Shown in pieces: positions 13,879-22,303 of a stretch of DNA of 30,379 nucleotides. Source of the stretch: Bacteroidota bacterium (GTDB lineage: Bacteria; Bacteroidota; Bacteroidia; Chitinophagales; Chitinophagaceae); assembly GCA_023415275.1 (NCBI GenBank), contig JAEZLJ010000050.1, forward strand, positions 1 through 30,379, given 5' to 3'. A program made the translations under genes and the position numbers. Each line of letters begins with the position of its first letter. Position 1 is the stretch's first letter. A model generated the notes under the pieces. That model was not told the origin of the DNA. It was given only the letters and a program-made list of their open reading frames with translations, and did not search any database.

Positions 13879-14793
13879 CTATTGCTTATTTAATCCAAAT
13901 TGATAGATGTACGCCGGGTTGCCATGCTTGCCTTCCGTACTTATGAATAAATTACCTGCGGGATCAAAGCTGATGCCCTCTGGCTGTGCCAGCAAGTCTT
14001 TATCCAGGTAAGAGAAAGATTTTAATTGCCCGTCATGAGTGAACTGCGCCATACATTTAGTATCCCTGGTGGAAATAACATAGATATCATGAGTGGTGGG
14101 GTTGACAGCCACCCCTGACGGAAAGAATTTTACTTTATCGCCACTCATCTCTTTCAGGTCTTTGCTTTCAATGACAAGGAAAGGTTTATCTAACAGGGTT
14201 TCTTTTTTAATATCCAATTCATATATAGCCCGGGCAGATTTTTTCTCATCCTCCATACCAGATTCATTCTTGCAGGCTATTAACAGGTTGCCCGAAACAG
14301 GATCATAGGCCAATCCTTCTGTATTGTTTTTCTTATCCAACCCTGTTTCAATCTCCTTCACCTGCTTGTTCTTTTTCCAGTCGGTAATTTTGAAAATACT
14401 TCCGTGGCTCCATAAGGCATAAGCATCATTTCCAACCACCGCCACATCTTCAATATCAAATTTGTCCCTGGCCGTTTCGTAAAAAGAGATAGTATCAGCT
14501 ATGCTCGCTTTCCCATTGTTTAGGTTTAAAATATATAATGTGGGGTGAAGATCTTCAATAGCCAGCACCTGGTTATTGTCAAGCTTAACAATCCCTGAGA
14601 TCTCTTTCAATTGTGGCGGAAGTTCCCATTTATTAACGGGTTTTGGCAGGTCATACTGGTTCCCAGGCTTTGCAGCAACTGCTTTACCGGCCACTAATGC
14701 ATGGTCATCCTGCTTCTCTTTGTTTTGATTAATGCATGAGCCCAGGATAAATAACACGAATAAAAAATATCTGGTGAGGTATTGGATCGACAT
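13879..14793 (-). CDS. SdiA-regulated-like beta-propeller lipoprotein
   Basis: 304 residues. It has a lipoprotein signal peptide with lipobox LGSC (Cys20) and then a repeated beta-rich domain with phrases such as KEISGIVKLDNNQVLAIED, DIEDVAVVGNDAYAL, NTEGLAYDPVSGNLLIACK and QPEGISFDPAGNLFISTE. These match the SdiA-regulated family, a six-bladed propeller related to NHL/YncE folds. No enzymatic residues are evident, so it may bind a ligand or act as a phytase-like or surface protein. It is a single-gene unit on the minus strand. The family call is good; the role is unknown. Confidence 0.82.
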   Translation of the reverse strand: MSIQYLTRYFLFVLFILGSCINQNKEKQDDHALVAGKAVAAKPGNQYDLPKPVNKWELPPQLKEISGIVKLDNNQVLAIEDLHPTLYILNLNNGKASIADTISFYETARDKFDIEDVAVVGNDAYALWSHGSIFKITDWKKNKQVKEIETGLDKKNNTEGLAYDPVSGNLLIACKNESGMEDEKKSARAIYELDIKKETLLDKPFLVIESKDLKEMSGDKVKFFPSGVAVNPTTHDIYVISTRDTKCMAQFTHDGQLKSFSYLDKDLLAQPEGISFDPAGNLFISTEGKHGNPAYIYQFGLNKQ

Positions 14794-15164
14794 GTGAAAT
14801 ACTTTTTTAAGTACTAAAGAAAATTGAGTCCGTAATTATGTAAACAGAAATTGTTCCAGTACTTGTAGGCGCCCCGTAATATTTGTTTTATTGGATAGCC
14901 ATTTATGGTTTGAAATCCTGGAAGGCTTATAATCAACTTCCACCTGTACCTGTTCAAACTTTAGGTAAACAGCCTGTGCATTATACTAATGCGGTTGAAC
15001 ATTTCTTATTGGTTGCCATACAATATTAATAACAGTTCTTTGGTGAATGCATCCTGTTCTTCAAAGCATCAACTGGTAAATTTGCATTTCAATTGGCACG
15101 ACCCAAGCGGCAGCAGGCGTACATCAACTTTTAGATTTAATTACTTATTTACGTAACCTTCCAT
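14794..15164. other. Intergenic region between two divergent genes
   Basis: 371 bases holding the promoters of the propeller lipoprotein gene and the monooxygenase gene. A TAAATTTG element (15077-15084) is the only clear signal. No other structure was seen. Confidence 0.6.
15077..15084 (+). promoter_or_regulatory. Candidate promoter -7 element (TAAATTTG) for the flavin monooxygenase gene
   Basis: A perfect match to the Bacteroidota TAnnTTTG consensus, 81 bp upstream of the ATG at 15165. No convincing -33 TTTG at the expected spacing, so moderate to low confidence. Confidence 0.4.
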
Positions 15165-16178
15165 ATGAATAAAAAACACACGGCCTATTCTATTTTGGAA
15201 TTGGCGATTGTCTCGCAAGGAGAAACCATTACCCAAACACTTCACAACTCATTGGCCCTTGCAAAAAAGGCTGAAGAATATGGTTATAAACGTATTTGGT
15301 TTGCGGAGCATCATAATTCAGATAATATAGGCAGCAGTGCCACCTCCATTCTGATAGGATACATTGCAGAAAATACCAAAACCATACACGTAGGTTCAGG
15401 CGGCATCATGCTTCCCAACCACTCGCCGTTGGTCATAGCGGAACAGTTTGGCACACTTGCCCACTTATATCCTGGCAGGATCGACCTGGGTTTGGGCAGG
15501 GCACCGGGTACAGATCCGCAAACGGCCCAGGCTATACGCTCAGATTTTATGCAGGCTGCTCAATTATTTCCGGAAGAAGTGGCAAAAATTGAGCGTTACT
15601 TTTCCTTGGAAAACAAAAAATCAGGAGTAAGGGCACCCATAGCTGAAGGCACGCATGTACCCATTTACATATTGGGTTCAAGTACAGACAGTGCGCATTT
15701 AGCAGCCAGGAAAGGTCTGCCATATGCTTTTGCCAGCCATTTTGCCACTACCTATTTAGACCAGGCTTTAAAGATCTATAAAGACGAATTTCGGCCTTCC
15801 GATGTGTTGAGTCAACCCTATACCATGGCAGGCATCAACGTGTATATAGCAGATACAGATGAAGAAGCGGAAAGGATGTTCACCAGTTTGATCCGGATGT
15901 TTGTAGGTATATTAACCGGGAACAGGCAGCCATTGCCGCCGACCACAGAAATGACTGAAGAATTAAAAGAACTGGTACAACATCCTGCAGTTTACCAAAT
16001 GTTGAAATACTCTTTTGTAGGCAGCAAAGCAACAGTGAAGAATAGTATAAAGGCATTTCTTGATCAAACAGGTGTCAATGAATTGATAGCCGTTTCTGCC
16101 ATGTATGATATCAATGCACGATTAAAATCTGCAAGGTTATTTGCGGAAATTATGAAAGAGATAAATGGAGGGGAGTAA
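15165..16178 (+). CDS. LLM-class flavin-dependent oxidoreductase
   Basis: 337 residues of the luciferase-like monooxygenase superfamily, closest in style to E. coli YhbW. Supporting segments are YKRIWFAEHHNSDNIGSSAT (about 41-60), HVGSGGIMLPNHSPLVIAEQFG (about 75-96), YPGRIDLGLGRAPGTD (about 101-116) and the C-terminal SKATVKNSIKAFLDQTGVNELI. These enzymes use FMNH2 or F420 and molecular oxygen; FMN is expected in this phylum. The substrate cannot be inferred. It converges on mnmE with 10 bp between stops and no terminator visible. Confidence 0.92.
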   Translation: MNKKHTAYSILELAIVSQGETITQTLHNSLALAKKAEEYGYKRIWFAEHHNSDNIGSSATSILIGYIAENTKTIHVGSGGIMLPNHSPLVIAEQFGTLAHLYPGRIDLGLGRAPGTDPQTAQAIRSDFMQAAQLFPEEVAKIERYFSLENKKSGVRAPIAEGTHVPIYILGSSTDSAHLAARKGLPYAFASHFATTYLDQALKIYKDEFRPSDVLSQPYTMAGINVYIADTDEEAERMFTSLIRMFVGILTGNRQPLPPTTEMTEELKELVQHPAVYQMLKYSFVGSKATVKNSIKAFLDQTGVNELIAVSAMYDINARLKSARLFAEIMKEINGGE

Positions 16179-16188
16179 TGTTGAGACT

Positions 16189-17574
16189 TTACTTTCCGAT
16201 GCAGAACTTACTAAAAATATAATCCAGTTGGTCCTCGTTAGTGATCTCTCCTGTGATTTCTCCTAAGTATTGCAAACACCTGCGAATGTCCAGCGCCAAC
16301 AAGTCGCCGGGGATCTTGTTGTGCAATCCTTCAATGACATCGTTCAATGCCGCATGCACTTCATTGAGCGCATGAAAGTGGCGGGCATTGGTAACGATAA
16401 CACTTTCATTGCTGACATCCTTTTGAAAGACCATGTCCACCATTCTTTCTTTCAATACTTCCAGGTGCAACCCGCTTTTGGCAGAGATAAAAATGACACC
16501 GCTGGTATAGCTGAATTTCTCCCGTGCGGCCTGTTCATCTACCAGGTCTACCTTATTGCCTACCAGCAAATAATGGATCTTTTCCTTATTCAATTCAGTA
16601 ATAGTTTCAGATAGATCGGCCGGCAATTCCTCATTTACATCAAACAGGTATAGGACCACATCGGCCTGCTTTCTTTTTTGCAGGCTCTTTTTGATCCCCA
16701 CGTTTTCTATCACATCTTGCGAATGATTGCGGATCCCCGCGGTATCGATTAACCTAAAAAGGATACCATCTATATTCAGCACTTCTTCTATCGTATCGCG
16801 GGTGGTGCCGGGAATCTCGCTCACAATGGCCCTGTCTTCATTTAAAAAAGCGTTCAGTAAAGTAGACTTACCGGCGTTGGGTTTTCCAATAATGGCCACG
16901 CTGACCCCATTCCTGATCACATTGCCCAATTGAAAGGATTGCATCAACCTGCCGGTATGTTCTCTGGCTTGTGTTACCAGCTCAAGCAATTTTGAGCGAT
17001 CCACAAACTCCACATCTTCCTGCGAGAAATCAAGCTCTAATTCGATGAGGGCAGAGAATTGGATCAGTTGCTCACGCAGATCCTTTAAGGCCTGGGAAAA
17101 GCCTCCCCTGATGTTATGAAGGGCTGTTTTATGTGAAGCTTGTGTATTGCTGGCGATCAGGTCAGCTACAGCTTCCGCCTGAGTCAGATCCAGCTTGCCA
17201 TTCAAGAAGGCCCGCTGTGTGAACTCCCCGGGCTTTGCCAGCCTTGCGCCATGCTCAATGCAGGCATCGATCACCTGCTGTTGAATATAGGGTGACCCAT
17301 GGCAGCTGATCTCTACAATATTTTCGCCTGTATAGGACCGGGGTGCCTTATAAAGAGAGACTACCACTTCATCCAGTATCTTTTCGCCATTTTTGAGGAA
17401 ACCTACATGTATGGTATGACTGGCCTGCCGGTCAAGGTCCTTAGAAGGAAACAATTCATTGATAATGGATATGGCCTTTTCGCCACTTAAGCGGATAACG
17501 CCAATGGCCCCAATGCCCGGAGGTGTGGCGAGTGCCACTATAGTATCATTCCAACCCGATAATTTCAAACTCAT
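16189..17574 (-). CDS. mnmE: tRNA uridine-5-carboxymethylaminomethyl(34) synthesis GTPase MnmE
   Basis: 461 residues from the ATG at 17574 (MSLKLSGWNDTIVALATPPG). A TTG at 17601 would add nine residues without family support. The N-terminal formyl-tetrahydrofolate-binding domain is followed by a helical domain containing an inserted G domain. G motifs: GKPNAGKST (around 230), TTRDTIEE, DTAG and NKVDLV. The C-terminal CIGK carries the catalytic cysteine. With MnmG it modifies wobble uridine 34 of several tRNAs. It ends 10 bp from the convergent monooxygenase gene. The length matches the family. Interestingly, the U32 protein at 2441-3685 may act on the same tRNA base. Confidence 0.97.
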   Translation of the reverse strand: MSLKLSGWNDTIVALATPPGIGAIGVIRLSGEKAISIINELFPSKDLDRQASHTIHVGFLKNGEKILDEVVVSLYKAPRSYTGENIVEISCHGSPYIQQQVIDACIEHGARLAKPGEFTQRAFLNGKLDLTQAEAVADLIASNTQASHKTALHNIRGGFSQALKDLREQLIQFSALIELELDFSQEDVEFVDRSKLLELVTQAREHTGRLMQSFQLGNVIRNGVSVAIIGKPNAGKSTLLNAFLNEDRAIVSEIPGTTRDTIEEVLNIDGILFRLIDTAGIRNHSQDVIENVGIKKSLQKRKQADVVLYLFDVNEELPADLSETITELNKEKIHYLLVGNKVDLVDEQAAREKFSYTSGVIFISAKSGLHLEVLKERMVDMVFQKDVSNESVIVTNARHFHALNEVHAALNDVIEGLHNKIPGDLLALDIRRCLQYLGEITGEITNEDQLDYIFSKFCIGK

Positions 17575-17595
17575 GATCAAAAGTAAGGGCGATCT

Positions 17596-17628
17596 AAACA
17601 AAAATCCCTTTACCAGGGGTAAAGGGAT
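17596..17628 (-). terminator. Intrinsic terminator of the exbB-exbD-exbD-tonB operon
   Basis: A perfect 11-bp stem (ATCCCTTTACC, 17604-17614, with 17618-17628) and a 3-nt loop, followed on the minus strand by TTTTTGTTT. It begins 24 bp after the tonB stop codon and lies just ahead of mnmE, so mnmE is probably transcribed separately. Confidence 0.92.
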
Positions 17629-17652
17629 CTGTAAATGCTATTACTGAAATTT

Positions 17653-18480
17653 TTATTCCGAAACTACGAACGTGATGGGCTGTGTGTGATAGGAACGTAC
17701 TTTTCTTCCGTTCTGCTCACCGGGAGACCATTTTGGACCTCTCTTCACCACATCTTCCGCACCTTTGCCCAGGCCGTAACCCGGATCGTTGAGGGATTTC
17801 ACATCGGTAATGCTACCATCCTTTTCAACAAGGAAACGTACCTGTACGGTATACTGTCCGGGGTTCATACCTTGTGAAGCAGCATCCTCGATGTAGCGTT
17901 GCAGCTGGCTTTCCAGGTGTCTTCTCCATTGCTTTGTATCAACGCTGGCTTCGATCTCCACTTTCTCAAATACCTTGTTCTCATCTTCCACCTTAGGCGC
18001 AGCTACTACAGCCTTACCCTCATCCACAACCGGGGGAGCAGCAATACCTTCATCCTTTACACCTTCCTGGTTGATTACGTCGATCTTTTTATCTTCCATT
18101 TCCTTTACAGGAGGAATTTCTTCCTGCTTTACTTCCTCGTCTTTCTTAATGACGGGAGGAGTAAACTTGGCCATTTCCACTTTTGGTGGCGGCGGAGTTT
18201 TTGGCGGTGGTGGCGGTGGGGGTGGGGGCTTTTCTTCTTCCTGTTTGATCTCAGCCATTACAACATCCCTTACCTCTACCTTGCCGCTGTCCTTTGGACC
18301 CAGGGCCTTAGATAAAAGAGAGGCCCCGATAGCGAGGATCAGTACAGCGGCTGTGATAGCCAGGGCTGTAATTACCCGCTTGTTATACTTCTTCCTGAGC
18401 TCATAGGCGCCATAATCCTTATTGCGGCCTTCAAACACCAGGTCCAGTATATCGGCACTTAATATTTTATTTGCTTCCAT
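17653..18480 (-). CDS. tonB: Energy transducer TonB
   Basis: 275 residues. A cytoplasmic N-terminus with the Bacteroidota-type GRNKDYGAYELRKKY is followed by one membrane helix (about 36-57). A periplasmic linker carries nine prolines at 85-93 and four at 96-99, and is then rich in Glu, Lys, Pro and Val. The C-terminal TonB domain (about 190-275) contains VQVRFLVEKDGSITDVK and ends with PITFVVSE. It transmits the proton-motive force from ExbB/ExbD to TonB-dependent outer-membrane receptors, including SusC-type importers. It is the last gene of the operon, 66 bp behind exbD, and ends in a strong terminator. Confidence 0.95.
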   Translation of the reverse strand: MEANKILSADILDLVFEGRNKDYGAYELRKKYNKRVITALAITAAVLILAIGASLLSKALGPKDSGKVEVRDVVMAEIKQEEEKPPPPPPPPPKTPPPPKVEMAKFTPPVIKKDEEVKQEEIPPVKEMEDKKIDVINQEGVKDEGIAAPPVVDEGKAVVAAPKVEDENKVFEKVEIEASVDTKQWRRHLESQLQRYIEDAASQGMNPGQYTVQVRFLVEKDGSITDVKSLNDPGYGLGKGAEDVVKRGPKWSPGEQNGRKVRSYHTQPITFVVSE

Positions 18481-18546
18481 TAGTATTGTTTGTATTTAGA
18501 TGCGATCTGCTTTGTTTTTCCACAAAAATCGAGCTGTTTATCCTGC

Positions 18547-19167
18547 TTACTTAGGTTCAGTAGCATGGATTAACTTGTTCTCATCTTCTGTGATGTCAAC
18601 AATAGCGAATCTTTTAACATCGTTAATGGTCATTTCGTCCAGGATATCAACCGTGTTTTTATAGGTTGCGTCTTCGTTCGGCTTGATCACCACTACGAAG
18701 TCTTTATCCTTGGCGGCATTTTCCCAGTTAGGGTCGCCTGCTTCCCTGGCCCTGTTTTTAATATTCTCGTCAAGCGGGCTGGGGTAATAATTAGCGATCA
18801 CTTCCTTTTTCTTATCCTGGATGATCTTACGCACCTCTTTAAAAGTGGTAGACTGGAAGTTAGAGCCATCGGGCTTTAGTTGACCCATGTAATAATACAC
18901 CAGGTCATTTTTACCCAACAGAATGGTCAAAGCGCCAGACTCTTTCACTTCTGTAAGATCCTTAGGATTCTTTTCATCCTTAGGCATGATCAATCCCATA
19001 GTGGTGGGAGTACTCATGGTAGTGGTGAAAATGAAAAAAGTAATGAGCAGGAATCCCAGGTCAACCATCGGGGTCATGTCCACACGGGTAGACAGCTTCT
19101 TAGCCTTTTTGACCCCCGGGCCTTTTTTATGGCCACTATCTCCACCTGAAACATCTATATCTGCCAT
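18547..19167 (-). CDS. exbD: ExbD-family biopolymer transporter (second copy)
   Basis: 206 residues. A basic N-terminus is followed by one membrane helix (about 33-52) with the essential aspartate D36 (MTPMVDLGFLLITFF) and a periplasmic domain. It is longer than E. coli ExbD (141) owing to an extended periplasmic part, as usual in this phylum. It forms the proton channel with ExbB and energises TonB. It lies 26 bp behind the first exbD-like gene and 66 bp ahead of tonB. The N-terminal tail rich in Gly and Lys (SGHKKGPGVKKAKK) sets it apart from its neighbour. Confidence 0.93.
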   Translation of the reverse strand: MADIDVSGGDSGHKKGPGVKKAKKLSTRVDMTPMVDLGFLLITFFIFTTTMSTPTTMGLIMPKDEKNPKDLTEVKESGALTILLGKNDLVYYYMGQLKPDGSNFQSTTFKEVRKIIQDKKKEVIANYYPSPLDENIKNRAREAGDPNWENAAKDKDFVVVIKPNEDATYKNTVDILDEMTINDVKRFAIVDITEDENKLIHATEPK

Positions 19168-19193
19168 AGTTAATCTTTTAAATTATAAAAATA

Positions 19194-19856
19194 TTATTTC
19201 CTTTTAGCTTCCTGGATCTTGTACAGATCAGTTCCGGCTGGCACGCCTTCCGGATCAGTGATGAGCTGGTACTTGTTCACCTCATTCTTTCTAAGGGCAT
19301 CAATTATGCCTTTGAAAGCAGGGTACTTGGCAGCATTATCACCCTTGATCATATAGTTCAACTTATGACCCTGGAAAACGGTAACAGCATTGGCTATCCA
19401 TGTTGTCAGTTCATTATTCAATGTATCTGTAACAGGAATACCTGGCTGCTTTACTTTCAGTCGGTCATCGTTGGACATGGCAAGTAATTGCTTTAATCCA
19501 GCGAAAGGAACACCTACCGTAGTATTCTTGGCAAAGCTGTTCATTTCATTTTCAGTAAGTCCTAAGTTGCGGCTTTTATTAATGCTTTCGATCACATTCT
19601 TTTTCAGGCCTTCATCAGAACTCTTCTGAACGTTCACGGTAAAGTACACCCTGCCATTCTTATCCATTTCAATTAAAAGAGCATCCTGCTCTTTTAACTT
19701 ATCAGAAGAAACAGATCGTGGTGTGGTGATCTCCACCGGCTCTGGTGGCTTGAATTTGGTAGCCAACATAAAGAAAGACAGGATCAGGAACGCCACATCC
19801 ACAAAGGGTGTCATGTCCGTCGCTGTGCTTTTCCTGGGTATTTTAATACTTGGCAT
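19194..19856 (-). CDS. exbD: ExbD-family biopolymer transporter (first copy)
   Basis: 220 residues. A single membrane helix near the N-terminus (about 17-35) carries the essential D20 (MTPFVDVAFLILSFF), followed by a large periplasmic domain. It is clearly diverged from the downstream ExbD copy: low identity outside the membrane helix, and periplasmic insertions such as FAKNTTVGVPFAGLKQLLAM. Tandem unequal ExbD pairs are typical in Bacteroidota and may form a hetero-oligomeric stator. It lies 62 bp behind exbB in the same operon. Confidence 0.93.
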   Translation of the reverse strand: MPSIKIPRKSTATDMTPFVDVAFLILSFFMLATKFKPPEPVEITTPRSVSSDKLKEQDALLIEMDKNGRVYFTVNVQKSSDEGLKKNVIESINKSRNLGLTENEMNSFAKNTTVGVPFAGLKQLLAMSNDDRLKVKQPGIPVTDTLNNELTTWIANAVTVFQGHKLNYMIKGDNAAKYPAFKGIIDALRKNEVNKYQLITDPEGVPAGTDLYKIQEAKRK

Positions 19857-19918
19857 GTTTAATAAAAAGTTTTGTATTGAGATTCAATTGTTTCAAATTT
19901 CCATAAACTCTATTGCTC

Positions 19919-20776
19919 TTATTTGTATAAAGAAGCAAAAGACTGTGTTAAAGTGAAACCAGATTCGTCAATACCATAAGTGATGCTGTCGATCTTAGTA
20001 GTGAAAACGTTGTACATGATCAGGGCCAAAGCTGAAGTACCGATACCCAGGGCTGTATTATACAAGGCCTCAGAGATACCAACAGCCAGCGCACCAGCGT
20101 TACCACCACCTTCTTCACCAAGGGCAGAGAAGGAACGGATCATACCGATTACCGTACCTAACAAGGCGATAAGGGTACCAACTGAAGTAATAGTAGAAAG
20201 GAACACCAGGTTCTTTTGCAGCATAGGTAATTCCAATGCAGTTGCTTCTTCTACTTCTTTTTGAATTGCGATCACTTTTTGCTCTGTATCTAATTCAGTA
20301 ACGTTGATCATTTCTTTGTAACGACGCAAACCAGCCTTCATTACATTGGCTACTGATCCGCGTTGTTTGTCGCACTCTGCAAGAGCTGCATCTACATTAC
20401 GGTTAGCTAAGTGGTACTGTACTTTCCTGATGAAGTCAGCAATGGAACCTTTACCCAAAGCCTTGCTGATAGTTAAGAAACGCTCAATAGAGAAAGTAAT
20501 CACCATTAATAACATACCGATCAATAAAGGAACGATGATACCACCTTCATAGATCCTGTGGAAGGCATCTTTAGGCCCTTTATGCTCTGGCCAAAAAGCT
20601 CCCTGACCTGGCTGATTAAAGCCGCCTGGATCTCCCATTAAAAATCTCCAAATACAATAACCGGCTATAACACAAATAATGGGTGCAAGCCATGAAATAG
20701 CATTTCCGCTTCTTTTAGGTTGTACTGATGTAGCCTTAACTGATGTTGCACTTGCAGTCGGTCTTGTCTCTGCCAT
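19919..20776 (-). CDS. exbB: MotA/TolQ/ExbB proton channel family protein
   Basis: 285 residues. Membrane segments lie at about 27-47, 79-98, 191-213 and 238-258. The last two belong to the ExbB/TolQ core (TLIALLGTVIGMIRSFSAL and the TALGIGTSALAL segment). The extra N-terminal helix is usual for Bacteroidota ExbB. It is the scaffold around the ExbD pair and drives TonB. It is first in a four-gene unit; its upstream region (20777-20972) holds a terminator for the preceding operon, so a promoter must lie within about 65 bp of the ATG or upstream of that hairpin. Confidence 0.95.
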   Translation of the reverse strand: MAETRPTASATSVKATSVQPKRSGNAISWLAPIICVIAGYCIWRFLMGDPGGFNQPGQGAFWPEHKGPKDAFHRIYEGGIIVPLLIGMLLMVITFSIERFLTISKALGKGSIADFIRKVQYHLANRNVDAALAECDKQRGSVANVMKAGLRRYKEMINVTELDTEQKVIAIQKEVEEATALELPMLQKNLVFLSTITSVGTLIALLGTVIGMIRSFSALGEEGGGNAGALAVGISEALYNTALGIGTSALALIMYNVFTTKIDSITYGIDESGFTLTQSFASLYK

Positions 20777-20842
20777 GATCGTAATTTTTAGTTTTTAATT
20801 TAAAAAATTTCAGTATTAAAATTCAAGGTCACAATTCTAATG

Positions 20843-20879
20843 AAAAAATGCAATAAATGATTACATGGTTGCATTTTTT
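20843..20879 (-). terminator. AT-rich stem-loop separating the nuo/permease unit from exbB
   Basis: A perfect 11-bp stem (AAAAAATGCAA at 20843-20853 with 20869-20879) and a 15-nt loop, with A and T tracts at both ends. It lies about 95 bp after the permease stop codon. The low-GC stem makes termination efficiency uncertain. Confidence 0.6.
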
Positions 20880-20972
20880 TCAAACAGTTTTTATAGTGTG
20901 TCCGCAATTTTTAAAGGTAGCAAGTTATGAGTTTCAATAATAGAAATAAAGAACACAGTTCAATTTATATAA

Positions 20973-22244
20973 TTATTCATAGCGTAAAGCTTCAATCGGG
21001 TTAAGTTTTCCCGCTTTCAATGCAGGGTATAAACCAGCCAGTAAGCCAACTATTGTACAAATTACTACTCCGTAAATTACCCATTTCCAGGGAACTACAA
21101 ATCCGGTATTCAGTACCAATGAAAATAAATTACCAACCATTATTCCCAGTATGATGCCAAATAATGCGCCTAGTACACTAATGATTATTGACTCCAATAA
21201 AAATTGTTGGCGCACAGCCTTACTCTTCCCTCCTATGGCCTTGATGAGGCCTACTTCCTTGGTACGCTCAGCCACGGCTACCAGCATAATGTTCATAAGG
21301 CCTATAGCAGAACCAATGAGTGTGATAAAGCCGATAACGATCACCGCTGCAGTAAGATAGCCTAAGACACTGATGGCTTTCTCTGCTATGCTGTTGCTTC
21401 TTTCTAAAACAAAATTGCTTTCTTCTGTCGTATTCAATTTCCTGATGGACCTGAACAGTCCCTCAGCCTGGCCCATAGCAGTTTCCACCTGGTTCACATC
21501 CGGCGTCATTACACCAATCACATACCTGTCTGCCCCAAAATACCTTTTAAGATTTTTATAGCCCACTATCACTATCTTATCCCTGCTGAAGCCAAAGGAA
21601 GATCCCCGGCTGCCCAAGACACCCAACACCCGATATGGTATATCATTGATGCGTACTACTTTATTTACCGCCAGGGAAATGCTTTGCCTGAACAAGGCTA
21701 CCGCCACATCATATCCCAGCAAACATACATTGGCGCTGGAAGAAATATCCTGCTTACTGAAGTTACGTCCTGCATCCAGGGTAAATCCATTCAGGTCGAG
21801 GTAATTCTCATCAGCACCAAACAGGAATACATTGGGCGTTGTCTTTTTTGAATTGTATGAAATAGTATAGTTATTGCCCGCCATGGCAGATATACTTACC
21901 TGTGAAGGGAAGTTATAATAGTCTACAAATTGCTCTGCCTGAAGCTCGGTAATGGGTTTATCCAGGTTGGAGGTCTTTTCTTTACGTTGTCCTTTTTTGG
22001 TGAGCTTCATAGAAGGACCATTGCCTCCAAAATGGATGTTACGCTCTTTGAAGCGAATGCTGAATCCATTGGCTCCCATAGTGGAAAAGCTTTCGGTAAG
22101 CTTTTGATTCATGGCCTGAATGGCAGTAATGATGCCTATCAAAGCCATGATACCTAAGGCGATGATGGAGATAGTGATGCCAGTCCTTAGCTTATTACTT
22201 CGAACGGTGCGAAAGGAAAGCCTTAAAACGTCAGTGGTATTCAT
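20973..22244 (-). CDS. MacB/FtsX-type ABC transporter permease
   Basis: 423 residues with the MacB architecture: an N-terminal membrane helix (about 20-42), a large periplasmic domain (about 45-270, with VCLLGYDVAVALF and INDIPYRVLGVL typical of MacB_PCD), three C-terminal helices with the FtsX domain (about 290-410), and the usual ending GLYPALKAGKLNPIEALRYE. Such permeases pair with a LolD/MacB-type ATPase for lipoprotein release, peptide or macrolide export. No ATPase gene is adjacent here. It lies 59 bp behind nuoN on the same strand and may be transcribed with it, though a separate promoter is possible. Confidence 0.92.
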   Translation of the reverse strand: MNTTDVLRLSFRTVRSNKLRTGITISIIALGIMALIGIITAIQAMNQKLTESFSTMGANGFSIRFKERNIHFGGNGPSMKLTKKGQRKEKTSNLDKPITELQAEQFVDYYNFPSQVSISAMAGNNYTISYNSKKTTPNVFLFGADENYLDLNGFTLDAGRNFSKQDISSSANVCLLGYDVAVALFRQSISLAVNKVVRINDIPYRVLGVLGSRGSSFGFSRDKIVIVGYKNLKRYFGADRYVIGVMTPDVNQVETAMGQAEGLFRSIRKLNTTEESNFVLERSNSIAEKAISVLGYLTAAVIVIGFITLIGSAIGLMNIMLVAVAERTKEVGLIKAIGGKSKAVRQQFLLESIIISVLGALFGIILGIMVGNLFSLVLNTGFVVPWKWVIYGVVICTIVGLLAGLYPALKAGKLNPIEALRYE

Positions 22245-22303
22245 GCAAATGGGTCTACTAAATTAGTAAACCCATTATACAAAGACGTGAATATTTTACA
22301 GTA

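Noticed and set aside
14880..15029. Short open frame of about 49 codons (ending HFLLVAIQY) between the propeller and monooxygenase genes
   Set aside because: It has no ATG, no recognisable homology, and lies in a divergent promoter region; probably chance.
18547..19856. Tandem exbD genes as an unusual duplication
   Set aside because: Two diverged ExbD proteins between ExbB and TonB are a standard arrangement in Bacteroidota.
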